DNA of 5,156 nucleotides from an uncultured Magnetococcales bacterium (lineage in GTDB: Bacteria; Pseudomonadota; Magnetococcia; Magnetococcales; Magnetaquicoccaceae): NCBI GenBank assembly GCA_903913345.1, contig CAIWLA010000450.1, positions 1 through 5,156 of the forward strand, given 5' to 3'. Below are positions 1 through 5,156 of this stretch, piece after piece. Position 1 is the first letter of the stretch; every line of letters begins with the position of its first letter. A program made the position numbers and the translations under genes. The notes under the pieces were generated by a model that was not told the origin of the DNA, searched no databases, and saw nothing but the letters and a program-made list of their open reading frames with translations.

Positions 1-12
1 CCCCATATGCGC

Positions 13-44
13 TAACATAATATCAATTTATTGATATTATGTTA
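13..44. repeat. Perfect AT-rich palindrome, 14-bp arms, 4-base loop
   Basis: The left arm TAACATAATATCAA (13-26) is the exact reverse complement of the right arm TTGATATTATGTTA (31-44), separated by TTTA. Only 2 of 14 pairs in the stem are G:C, in a window that is otherwise GC-rich. On the plus strand it is followed by A and six T (46-51), so it could end transcription of a plus-strand gene lying left of the window. In one plus frame a TAA stop sits exactly at 13-15. An equally good reading is a regulator-binding operator, because promoter-like hexamers lie within it (next entry). The repeat is directly visible; its role is not settled. Confidence 0.85.
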
Positions 45-45
45 A
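17..45 (-). promoter_or_regulatory. Candidate sigma70 promoter reading leftwards out of the window
   Basis: On the minus strand TTAACA (45-40; one mismatch to TTGACA) is followed by a 17-base spacer and TATTAT (22-17; one mismatch to TATAAT). That predicts a transcript starting near position 10 and running left, toward an unseen gene. Because the region is a palindrome, a weaker mirror image exists on the plus strand: CTAACA at 12-17, 17 bases, TATTAT at 35-40. The palindrome arms cover both hexamers, so a dimeric repressor bound here would block both directions. AT-rich DNA produces such matches easily, so confidence is moderate. Confidence 0.4.
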
Positions 46-83
46 TTTTTTCTTCCCATTCAGATCAGGTTCGGGCGCACTGC

Positions 84-106
84 GCCAATTTCCTGCGGAA
101 ATTGGC
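84..106. repeat. Perfect stem-loop, 10-bp arms, 3-base loop
   Basis: GCCAATTTCC (84-93) and GGAAATTGGC (97-106) pair perfectly around TGC. On the plus strand four T follow (107-110), which is a weak terminator-like tail; on the minus strand, the direction of the helicase transcript, no T run follows. A second possible stem, GGCGC (74-78) with GCGCC (82-86), shares bases 84-86 with this one, so the two cannot form together. The function is unknown. It may be part of a dispersed intergenic repeat rather than a terminator. Confidence 0.75.
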
Positions 107-154
107 TTTTGATAAATCGCGATTGATACGCAAGATCTCCGCCCCTGCACCCCG

Positions 155-175
155 CCAGGGGGGTGACCCCCCTGG
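155..175. repeat. GC-rich perfect stem-loop, 9-bp arms, 3-base loop
   Basis: CCAGGGGGG (155-163) and CCCCCCTGG (167-175) are exact reverse complements around TGA, flanked by further C-rich and G-rich sequence (about 141-180). It lies 44 bases past the helicase stop on the minus strand. It could slow or stop that transcript, but no T tract follows on either strand, so a classical intrinsic terminator is not supported. It resembles the palindromic core of repetitive intergenic elements seen in many copies in some proteobacterial genomes; that likeness is an impression and was not searched. Confidence 0.7.
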
Positions 176-201
176 ACCCCACAATCATGTTGCCTCTGAA
201 T

Positions 202-218
202 GCAACCCGACCGGTTGC
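202..218 (-). terminator. Small hairpin directly after the helicase stop codon
   Basis: GCAACC (202-207) and GGTTGC (213-218) form a 6-bp stem around a 5-base loop. It abuts the TGA stop of the helicase gene at 219-221. Its position fits a 3'-end structure for the ClC-helicase transcript, but no T run follows it, so it would be a weak terminator at best, or an exonuclease-blocking 3' end. Confidence 0.25.
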
Positions 219-2186
219 TCACCGCCGCCCCCACCCACTGAATGGCCGGCGCACGGAAACCTGCATCCCCTTCGTCTCCACCACCTCCGCAGGCAGCTCT
301 TTCAAAAAACGCGAGGCGACGGTCTGCTCCCAACGGTTCATCATCATGCGCCGCCGGGCATGGCAGAGATAGAGCCTCTCCTTGGCCCGCGTCATCCCCA
401 CATAGACCAACCGCCGCTCCTCTTCCAACCCCCCCGCATCCACCGCCAACTTGTGGGGCAACAACCCCTCCTCCAACCCCACCAGAAAGACCACCTCAAA
501 TTCCAACCCCTTGGCCGCATGAAGGGTGGAGACAATGACCCGATTGTGGTCGATCGCCCCCCCCGGTCTGGGGGGATCGGACTCCAACGCCGCCTGCTCC
601 AGAAAGGTCAGCAAATCCCCGGTCTGCACCAGAAAGGCACGCAGTTCCCGAATGTTTTCCCGTTTTTCCTCTTCGCGTTCCCCCCCAATCAGGCTGTCCA
701 TATACCCGGAAGCCTCCAACAGATGCTGCAAAACCCCCTCTGGATGGCTGGACTCGGCGAGGCGGCACCCGGCATCGATCGCCTCCAGAAATCCCTCCAG
801 ACTCTTGCGGGCCGATGGTCCCAACAATCCGTCCGCCACCACCTGCCGCGCCCCCTCCAGGAGCGACCCACCCCGTCGGTTGGCCACCTCCTGAATGACG
901 GCCAGGGCCGATGGTCCCAGCTTGCGGCTGGGGACATTGACGACACGCTCGAAGGCAATGTCATCCCGCGAGATGTAGACCAGACGGAGATAGGCCACGG
1001 CATCGCGAATTTCCGCCCGATCCATAAACCGCAATCCCCCCACAATCTGGTAGGGAACCGCCTGATACTGCATCGCCTCCTCCAGGGCACGGGTCTGGAA
1101 TGCCGTGCGCACCAGGACCGCCACCCTGGAAAATCGCCCATCCGTGCAGAGACGGAGCGTCTCGGCCGCCACAAACCGGGCCTCGTCGGCCCCATCCTCG
1201 GCCAGAAAACGTTGCAACCGGGCACCGGCTGCCCCCTGGGTCCAGAGGGTCTTGCCCATGCGTCCCGTGTTGTGGTCAATCAGATGGCTGGCCGCCCGTA
1301 AAATATTGGCCGTGGAACGATAATTTTGCTCCAGGCGGATCAATTGCACCTCTGGAAAATCCTCCTTGAAGCGCAAAATATTGTCCAGGCAGGCTCCCCG
1401 CCAACTGTAGATGGACTGGTCGTCATCCCCCACCACACAGACATTGCCATGCACACTGGCCAACTGCTTGATCCACTCATATTGAACCTTGTTGGTATCC
1501 TGATATTCATCCACCAGAATATGGACAAAACGGTGGCGATAATGGTCCAGAACCTCAGGATGTTCCCGCCACAAGACCAGACAGTTGGCGAGCAGATCGC
1601 CGAAATCCATGGCATTGAGTCGGCGCAGTTCGTTCTGATACTCGGTAAACAGATCGATCACGGCGGCGCGGTCCGCCTCCTTGCGAATCTGCTCCGGGCC
1701 AATCTCTTCCGGTTTCAGGCCATCGTCTTTCCATCGGGAAATGGTGTTGGCCAGACGCTTCGGCGTCCAGTACAGATGGTCAAAACCCAGCCGAATCGCC
1801 GCTTTCTTGATGATTTGCAACTGTTCGTCGCTGTCGAGGATCAAAAAATCGGCATTGTAATGGAGATAACCGGCATACTGGCGCAACATGCGTGCCCCCA
1901 TGCCATGAAAGGTGCCGATCCAGAGTCGCTGGACGACAGCGGCGTCCAGATGCAACAGTTCCGTCACCCGCTCCCGCATCTCGCGGGCCGCCTTGTTGGT
2001 AAAGGTGACGGCCAACACCCGGTCGGGAGAGATCTCCCCCGTTTGCAGCAGATAGGCCAGGCGGCGGGTCAAGACCCGGGTTTTGCCCGATCCCGCCCCC
2101 GCCAATACCATGACCGCCCCCCGCTGCGCGACCACGGCGGCCCGTTGGGGTGGGTTCAAATCATCCAACATGTGGGTTTCTTCCAT
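219..2186 (-). CDS. UvrD/Rep/PcrA-family ATP-dependent DNA helicase (superfamily 1A)
   Basis: This is a 655-residue 3'-to-5' DNA helicase that would unwind DNA using ATP in repair or replication-fork restart, in the cytoplasm. All family motifs are present in order: Q motif around LNPPQ (10-14), Walker A AGAGSGKT (29-36), Ia TFTNKAAREM (61-70), GTFH (91-94), Walker B VDEYQDTN (225-232), GDDDQSIYSWRGA (253-265), QNYRS (287-291), STLHAAKGLEF (553-563) and VYVGMTRAKERL (594-605). Only about 50 residues follow motif VI, so the long C-terminal tail with the Tudor-like domain of UvrD/PcrA is absent. In this it is closer in size to Rep (~673 aa). I therefore give no gene symbol. The ATG at 2186 is used; a second ATG five codons in (2171) is preceded by GGAAG and is a real alternative. 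It lies 19 bases after the ClC stop on the same strand, so it is probably the second gene of an operon. No frameshift or missing catalytic residue is seen. Confidence 0.96.
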   Translation of the reverse strand: MEETHMLDDLNPPQRAAVVAQRGAVMVLAGAGSGKTRVLTRRLAYLLQTGEISPDRVLAVTFTNKAAREMRERVTELLHLDAAVVQRLWIGTFHGMGARMLRQYAGYLHYNADFLILDSDEQLQIIKKAAIRLGFDHLYWTPKRLANTISRWKDDGLKPEEIGPEQIRKEADRAAVIDLFTEYQNELRRLNAMDFGDLLANCLVLWREHPEVLDHYRHRFVHILVDEYQDTNKVQYEWIKQLASVHGNVCVVGDDDQSIYSWRGACLDNILRFKEDFPEVQLIRLEQNYRSTANILRAASHLIDHNTGRMGKTLWTQGAAGARLQRFLAEDGADEARFVAAETLRLCTDGRFSRVAVLVRTAFQTRALEEAMQYQAVPYQIVGGLRFMDRAEIRDAVAYLRLVYISRDDIAFERVVNVPSRKLGPSALAVIQEVANRRGGSLLEGARQVVADGLLGPSARKSLEGFLEAIDAGCRLAESSHPEGVLQHLLEASGYMDSLIGGEREEEKRENIRELRAFLVQTGDLLTFLEQAALESDPPRPGGAIDHNRVIVSTLHAAKGLEFEVVFLVGLEEGLLPHKLAVDAGGLEEERRLVYVGMTRAKERLYLCHARRRMMMNRWEQTVASRFLKELPAEVVETKGMQVSVRRPFSGWGRR

Positions 2187-2205
2187 GTATCATCCCGTCA
2201 TCCGG

Positions 2206-3960
2206 TTATAGGTTGCCCGTTTCCCGTTCCACCAACGCCTTGTTGTAGGCCCGGATAATATCATGGTCGGTAATCATGCCGACCGCCTTGTCGGGATGCC
2301 GGGTGGAGACCACGGGCAGTTGCTCCAGATTGCCCGCCCCCATGCGGCGAAAGGTGTGGTACAGATTGTCTTCATCGGTCACGATCTCCGCCGGAAGGAT
2401 GGTAATATCCCGCACCAGGACCAAATCTTCCAACCCCTCCTCGCAGACGATCCCTCGAATATCCTGGAACGAGACAATCCCCTTGAGCAGACCGTCATCA
2501 TCCACCACCAGATAGCTCTCCTCTTTGGATTTGCTGATTTTGGCGCGGACCTGACGAATGGTCATGGTATCGATCAGCCGTTCACAATCCCGCTGCATGA
2601 CATCATCCACCGCAATCTGGTTCAACAATCCCGCCTCCCGCCCCGACCAGGGATTGATATTTTTGCGCCGCAAGACACGGGTGTAAACCGAATCCCGATA
2701 GACCTGATTGACGAGCAGGGTGGCGACGATGGAGGAGACCATGAGGGCCAGCATGATGCGATAGTCACTGGTGAGTTCAAACAGGATGAGGATGGAGGCC
2801 AACGGCGCGCCCAACACGGCCGCCACCATGGCCCCCATCCCCACGAGGGTGTAGGCCCCTGATCCGGCGGCCAGATCGGGCATCCAACTGTGGATGAAGG
2901 TGCCAAAACTGCCCCCCAGCATCGCCCCCAGGAAGAGGACGGGGGTAAACTCGCCACCGACAAAACCGCTGCCCAGGGCGATGGCGGTGGCCATGATTTT
3001 GGCAAACAACAGCATGACCAGGAGCCATCCGCCCAACTCTTCCAGCAAGGCCAGGTTCATGGTGTCATAGCCGACCCCCATCATCTGGGGGGCAACCAGG
3101 GCGAGACAACCCAGAAGCAGGCCGCCCAGAACCGGTTTCAGATGGCGGGGAATGGCCAGTTTTGCCATCAGCTCTTCGGTCTTGAACAAAGTGGCCATGA
3201 AGAGAATGCCAATCAATCCGCACAGCAATCCCAATCCCACATAGGCGGGAATTTCCCATGCCGACACCAGGGTATAGTGGGGGACGATGAAGGCGGGATA
3301 ATCGCCCAGGTGCATCCGGGCCACCACCGTGGCGATGACCGACGAGAGGACGATGGGGGAGAAGGTGGCGAGTCCGTAGTCGGCCAGGATCACCTCCAGC
3401 GCGAACATGACCCCGGCAATGGGGGCATTGAAGGAGGCGGCAATGCCCGCCGCCGCCCCGCACCCCACCATGGTACGCATGTGGCGACCGGACATGTGCA
3501 ACTTGCGCCCCACCACCGAGGCCAGGGTAGCCCCCAGATGGATCACGGGGCCTTCCCGACCGACCGAGGCACCGCAGGCGATGGAGAGGGCACTGGCCAA
3601 CATTTTGACCGCTCCCTCACCCAGGTTCAGTTTGCCGTTGTGCAGTGCCACGGCGGCCATCACCTCCGGCACCCCGCCGATTTTGGCGTGGGGCAGTAAA
3701 AAACGGACCAGCAACCCGACGATGAGACCACCGGCCATGGGCATCAACACAATCTGCCACCAGGGCAGGGATTGCACAATGACCACCACCCCTTCATGGC
3801 CATCGCCCATGAACAGGGTTTGAAACAGGCCGATCAGGAAGCGAAAAAAGATGGCCCCGTACCCGACCAGCAGGCCAATAAAGACCGCCACCACAGACAG
3901 CACAATGTGTTCGTTGAGACTGAATGCCGAGACAAGGCGACGATACAAAGAGGATAGCAT
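2206..3960 (-). CDS. ClC-family voltage-gated chloride channel/transporter with C-terminal CBS pair
   Basis: This is an inner-membrane anion channel or H+/anion antiporter of 584 residues. The many-helix ClC core spans about residues 18-430. It shows GREGP (134-138) with gating glutamate E136, the helix-N signature GEFTP (336-340; family GxFxP), and Y426 in DSVYTRVL, equivalent to the anion-coordinating Tyr445 of E. coli ClcA. Two family residues differ. The GSGIP loop reads IGGVP (94-98), so the central serine is glycine. In NAPIAGVMFALEV (178-190) the position of the proton-relay Glu203 of ClcA is V190. A CBS pair (about 450-505 and 513-575) follows in the cytosol and probably senses nucleotides. 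The frame is open upstream to a TTG at 4056 (616 aa), but that codon sits inside a candidate promoter. The ATG at 3960 begins a typical ClC N-terminus and is preferred, although no strong ribosome site precedes either. It is followed after 19 bases by the helicase gene. Confidence 0.95.
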   Translation of the reverse strand: MLSSLYRRLVSAFSLNEHIVLSVVAVFIGLLVGYGAIFFRFLIGLFQTLFMGDGHEGVVVIVQSLPWWQIVLMPMAGGLIVGLLVRFLLPHAKIGGVPEVMAAVALHNGKLNLGEGAVKMLASALSIACGASVGREGPVIHLGATLASVVGRKLHMSGRHMRTMVGCGAAAGIAASFNAPIAGVMFALEVILADYGLATFSPIVLSSVIATVVARMHLGDYPAFIVPHYTLVSAWEIPAYVGLGLLCGLIGILFMATLFKTEELMAKLAIPRHLKPVLGGLLLGCLALVAPQMMGVGYDTMNLALLEELGGWLLVMLLFAKIMATAIALGSGFVGGEFTPVLFLGAMLGGSFGTFIHSWMPDLAAGSGAYTLVGMGAMVAAVLGAPLASILILFELTSDYRIMLALMVSSIVATLLVNQVYRDSVYTRVLRRKNINPWSGREAGLLNQIAVDDVMQRDCERLIDTMTIRQVRAKISKSKEESYLVVDDDGLLKGIVSFQDIRGIVCEEGLEDLVLVRDITILPAEIVTDEDNLYHTFRRMGAGNLEQLPVVSTRHPDKAVGMITDHDIIRAYNKALVERETGNL

Positions 3961-4027
3961 GGCGATCCGCGTGGTTTCTGGTTTCAGTTTTTGGACAAGG
4001 GAACCGATAAGAGAATCAGTCAAGGGG

Positions 4028-4056
4028 ATAGTAGCCTTGCATCCACAACTCCACAA
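4028..4056 (-). promoter_or_regulatory. Candidate promoter for the ClC-helicase operon
   Basis: On the minus strand TTGTGG (4056-4051) is followed by exactly 17 bases and TACTAT (4033-4028). These match the sigma70 hexamers at 3 of 6 and 4 of 6 positions. Transcription would start near 4021, giving a leader of about 60 bases before the ATG at 3960. The match is modest. Its value is that it lies in the only upstream gap of the operon and argues against the TTG start at 4056. Confidence 0.25.
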
Positions 4057-4087
4057 GTATCGGTTTCGGAAAAAGGGGCATTTTCAG

Positions 4088-4438
4088 ATGATGATCACCC
4101 AGGTCGGTCCCGCTTCAACAGAACAGGGCGGTCTCCCTGTGGCCAGCGGCACCGATGCCCTGCCATTGGTTGCCGATCGGAAGGATGTGGTGGACATTTC
4201 CCAGGCCGCCCGCGCCCTGCTGGCCGGTCAAATGGCCGTCTCCCACCCGGCCGCCCTGTTGTCCAACGAACAGGTGCCGATCAAAATGGGGCTGTTGCGC
4301 ACCTTCCTGGAGATCCTGTTTGGCCGGAAAGAGAGCGAAACCACCACCCCACAACAGGATGTGGCCCAGGCCGTGCTGGAAAAACCGGTCACCGAGGCGG
4401 CCATCCAGACGTTGCGCGATAATGGGTGGGTGGCGTGA
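4088..4438 (+). CDS. Small hypothetical protein, 116 aa
   Basis: I do not recognise this protein. It starts at the tandem ATG ATG at 4088-4093. AAAAGGGG (4071-4078) ends nine bases upstream and could serve as the ribosome site. The frame is open further upstream, but that part overlaps the start of the divergent ClC gene and reads as antisense shadow. The N-terminal ~30 residues are rich in Gly, Ser, Pro and Ala and probably disordered. VVDISQAARALLAGQ (34-48) looks like a short amphipathic helix, faintly like the SxxA-x-L pattern of FlgM-type anti-sigma factors, but this is too short to assign. IKMGLLRTFLEILFGRK (65-81) is an amphipathic or hydrophobic helix. A Thr/Gln-rich linker leads to a charged C-terminal helix ending DNGWVA. 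There is no signal peptide or clear membrane span. It is transcribed away from the ClC gene and toward the toxin gene. Confidence 0.6.
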   Translation: MMITQVGPASTEQGGLPVASGTDALPLVADRKDVVDISQAARALLAGQMAVSHPAALLSNEQVPIKMGLLRTFLEILFGRKESETTTPQQDVAQAVLEKPVTEAAIQTLRDNGWVA

Positions 4439-4466
4439 TTTCTGAATGGCGGAAGATTGTCCACAA

Positions 4467-4496
4467 GGTACCACCCCCTTTAACTGCGGTGGTACC
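4467..4496. terminator. Perfect hairpin between convergent genes, possible bidirectional terminator
   Basis: GGTACCACC (4467-4475) and GGTGGTACC (4488-4496) are exact reverse complements with a 12-base loop. It lies in the 76-base gap between the 3' ends of the 116-aa gene (stop at 4438) and the toxin gene (stop at 4515), where a shared terminator is expected. No T tract follows the stem on either strand and the loop is long, so efficient Rho-independent termination is doubtful. Confidence 0.4.
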
Positions 4497-4514
4497 GGTC
4501 ATCGACGGAAGCCG

Positions 4515-4799
4515 TTAGGCGTTTCGTTCTCGTTTCAGATCACGGTAAAAGTTTTCGTGGTCACCCAGGGTCAACAGGAGCAGCCGATCTTCTGTCTCCT
4601 TCCACTCGTAGGCAAGAAGGGTCAATTGGCCAACCACCCTGAATTTGTAAACACGTACCCCCGCCAAATCGCCCACCTTCGCCTCCCCAACCTTGGGATT
4701 GGAGGCAATAAACCGGACAGCATCATCTACGGACGCTTTTTGGTTGGGGTGGAGACGCTTGAGGTCTGCCTTGAAAACACGGGTGAGAAGAATGCGCAT
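4515..4799 (-). CDS. Type II toxin, RelE/ParE superfamily
   Basis: This 94-residue basic protein is the toxin of a type II toxin-antitoxin pair. The pattern is that of the RelE/ParE fold: an N-terminal helical part (FKADLKRLHPNQKASVDDAV, about 9-28), then ASNPKVGEAKVGDLAG (32-47), then beta strands VRVYKF (48-53) and LTLLAYEW (59-66), and the highly characteristic C-terminal HENFYRDLKR (81-90). Members of this superfamily either cleave mRNA on the ribosome or poison gyrase. Which applies here cannot be read from sequence, though the C-terminal H-x-x-F-Y cluster is the likely active surface. The ATG shares its A with the antitoxin TGA (TGATG at 4801-4797) and no ribosome site precedes it, so translation is probably coupled to the antitoxin. 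The gene is full length with no visible disruption. Confidence 0.9.
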   Translation of the reverse strand: MRILLTRVFKADLKRLHPNQKASVDDAVRFIASNPKVGEAKVGDLAGVRVYKFRVVGQLTLLAYEWKETEDRLLLLTLGDHENFYRDLKRERNA

Positions 4800-5008
4800 C
4801 AGCCAAACGGGTATTCTTCAAAATCGGTTTCTTCTCTTGCCAACAGAATTTTCTGGATCAGGGCGTAGGTCAAATCAGGATTTTCCTCAGCAATCTTGCC
4901 AATCCGAGACCAGTATTCGATTTGTTTCGGCAGAGATCGGTGATAGACATGGCTGTAGCGTTTCGCCTCAGCCACCAGTTCGGCAGAAATTTTTACATTG
5001 ACAAGCAT
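4799..5008 (-). CDS. ParD-like antitoxin of the adjacent RelE/ParE toxin
   Basis: This 69-residue protein should neutralise the toxin encoded directly downstream and repress its own operon. The N-terminal half, VNVKISAELVAEAKRYSHVYHRSLPKQ followed by IEYWSRIGKIAEENP, fits the short ribbon-helix-helix-type DNA-binding unit of ParD-like antitoxins: one beta strand (3-7) then two helices, with the family-typical Q-I-E-x-W-x-R-I-G segment (29-37). The acidic C-terminal tail (REETDFEEYPFG, 58-69) is the probable toxin-binding segment. The order antitoxin then toxin, the one-base overlap and the sizes are all typical. The start ATG at 5008 is fixed by an excellent ribosome site. In 4801-4980 my hand count gives 84 of 180 G or C, well below the ClC gene, suggesting acquisition by transfer. 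Confidence 0.88.
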   Translation of the reverse strand: MLVNVKISAELVAEAKRYSHVYHRSLPKQIEYWSRIGKIAEENPDLTYALIQKILLAREETDFEEYPFG

Positions 5009-5014
5009 TGGCCA

Positions 5015-5022
5015 CCCTCCTT
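5015..5022 (-). promoter_or_regulatory. Strong Shine-Dalgarno site of the antitoxin gene
   Basis: AAGGAGGG on the minus strand, six bases before the ATG at 5008, is a near-ideal ribosome-binding site. It fixes the antitoxin start. It also contrasts with the toxin, which has none, a difference that would favour excess antitoxin. Confidence 0.85.
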
Positions 5023-5036
5023 TTGATTAACGTCAG

Positions 5037-5067
5037 ATTACCACCTTTGGGACCGTTTTGGAACCAA
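5037..5067 (-). promoter_or_regulatory. Candidate promoter and operator of the toxin-antitoxin operon
   Basis: On the plus strand TTTGGGACCG (5046-5055) and TTTGGAACCA (5057-5066) are direct repeats, 8 of 10 identical and offset by 11 bp, one DNA turn. Each has a GG-NN-CC core. Such tandem sites suit a ribbon-helix-helix antitoxin binding as paired dimers. On the minus strand a weak promoter overlaps them: TTGGTT (5067-5062), 19-base spacer, GGTAAT (5042-5037). The start would fall near 5030, just before the ribosome site. The repeats are visible; the operator and promoter roles are inferred. Confidence 0.3.
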
Positions 5068-5156
5068 TGGCATCCGTTCTCCTCGTTTTCGTGTGTCTGA
5101 GTTCCTGCCTGGGCCATTTCGGGTGTGGAGGACAACCCGATCAATCAACGGGTGGC

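Noticed and set aside
37..333. Minus-strand open frame of 98 codons across the left repeats
   Set aside because: It overlaps the helicase C-terminus in another frame and reads through three palindromes; a repeat-derived artefact is the simplest explanation.
39..1301. Long plus-strand open frame (420 codons) opposite the helicase gene
   Set aside because: It lies fully antisense to a helicase with every motif intact, has a Pro/His/Gln-rich composition typical of GC-rich shadows, and shows no domain pattern.
1326..2258. Plus-strand open frame (310 codons) opposite the helicase N-terminus
   Set aside because: It is an antisense shadow with no ribosome site and no recognisable motif.
2890..3699. 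Plus-strand open frame (269 codons) opposite the ClC gene, Gly/His/Gln-rich
   Set aside because: Its composition mirrors the reverse complement of hydrophobic membrane helices; it is a shadow of the ClC gene.
3961..4056. TTG start at 4056 for the ClC gene
   Set aside because: It adds 32 residues unlike ClC N-termini, has no ribosome site, and coincides with a candidate promoter -35 element. It is not fully excluded.
4002..4065. Inverted repeat AACCGATA (4002-4009) and TATCGGTT (4058-4065) in the divergent promoter gap
   Set aside because: An 8-bp match 48 bases apart in a 127-base gap is not far from chance expectation, and no regulator is suggested.
3851..4087. N-terminal extension of the 116-aa gene to an ATG at 3851
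   Set aside because: It would overlap the divergent ClC coding sequence by more than 100 bases and has Arg/Thr-rich shadow composition, whereas the ATG at 4088 has a plausible ribosome site.
4115..4474. Minus-strand open frame opposite the 116-aa gene
   Set aside because: Its composition is low-complexity Gly/Gln and it lacks a ribosome site; the plus-strand frame looks more protein-like.
1..5156. CRISPR array, tRNA, rRNA, transposase or integrase
   Set aside because: No regularly spaced direct repeats, cloverleaf-like segments, rRNA-like stretches or transposase motifs were seen on either strand.

Overview
The window comes from a GC-rich Gram-negative bacterium, most likely a proteobacterium. 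The two large genes have proteobacterial-type sequences and strong G/C third-position bias, which also leaves many long antisense shadow frames. The first ~200 bases carry a palindrome-rich, repeat-like intergenic segment of a kind I associate with some alphaproteobacteria and magnetotactic cocci. That last placement is a weak impression; no rRNA or other marker is present to test it.

Layout from left to right. Positions 1-218 hold no gene but contain several perfect inverted repeats: an AT-rich 14-bp-arm palindrome at 13-44 overlaid by a good sigma70-like promoter pointing out of the window, a 10-bp-arm stem at 84-106, and a GC-rich 9-bp-arm stem at 155-175. Positions 219-2186 (minus) encode a complete superfamily 1 DNA helicase of the UvrD/Rep/PcrA family. 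Nineteen bases upstream of it, 2206-3960 (minus) encodes a ClC-family chloride channel/transporter with a C-terminal pair of CBS domains. The two are probably co-transcribed, transporter first. A 127-base divergent gap separates them from a small unrecognised plus-strand gene (4088-4438, 116 aa). That gene converges on a minus-strand type II toxin-antitoxin operon: a ParD-like antitoxin (4799-5008) followed by a RelE/ParE-family toxin (4515-4799) whose start codon overlaps the antitoxin stop. A perfect 9-bp-arm hairpin lies between the convergent genes.

How the genes work together: the toxin-antitoxin pair is a self-contained module, visibly lower in GC than its neighbours and probably acquired. 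The ClC gene and the helicase have no known functional link, so their pairing is likely simple co-transcription. I see no convincing new multi-gene system. The items most worth a second look are the structured left edge, the non-canonical transport residues of the ClC protein, the orphan 116-residue protein, and the putative operator of the toxin-antitoxin operon.
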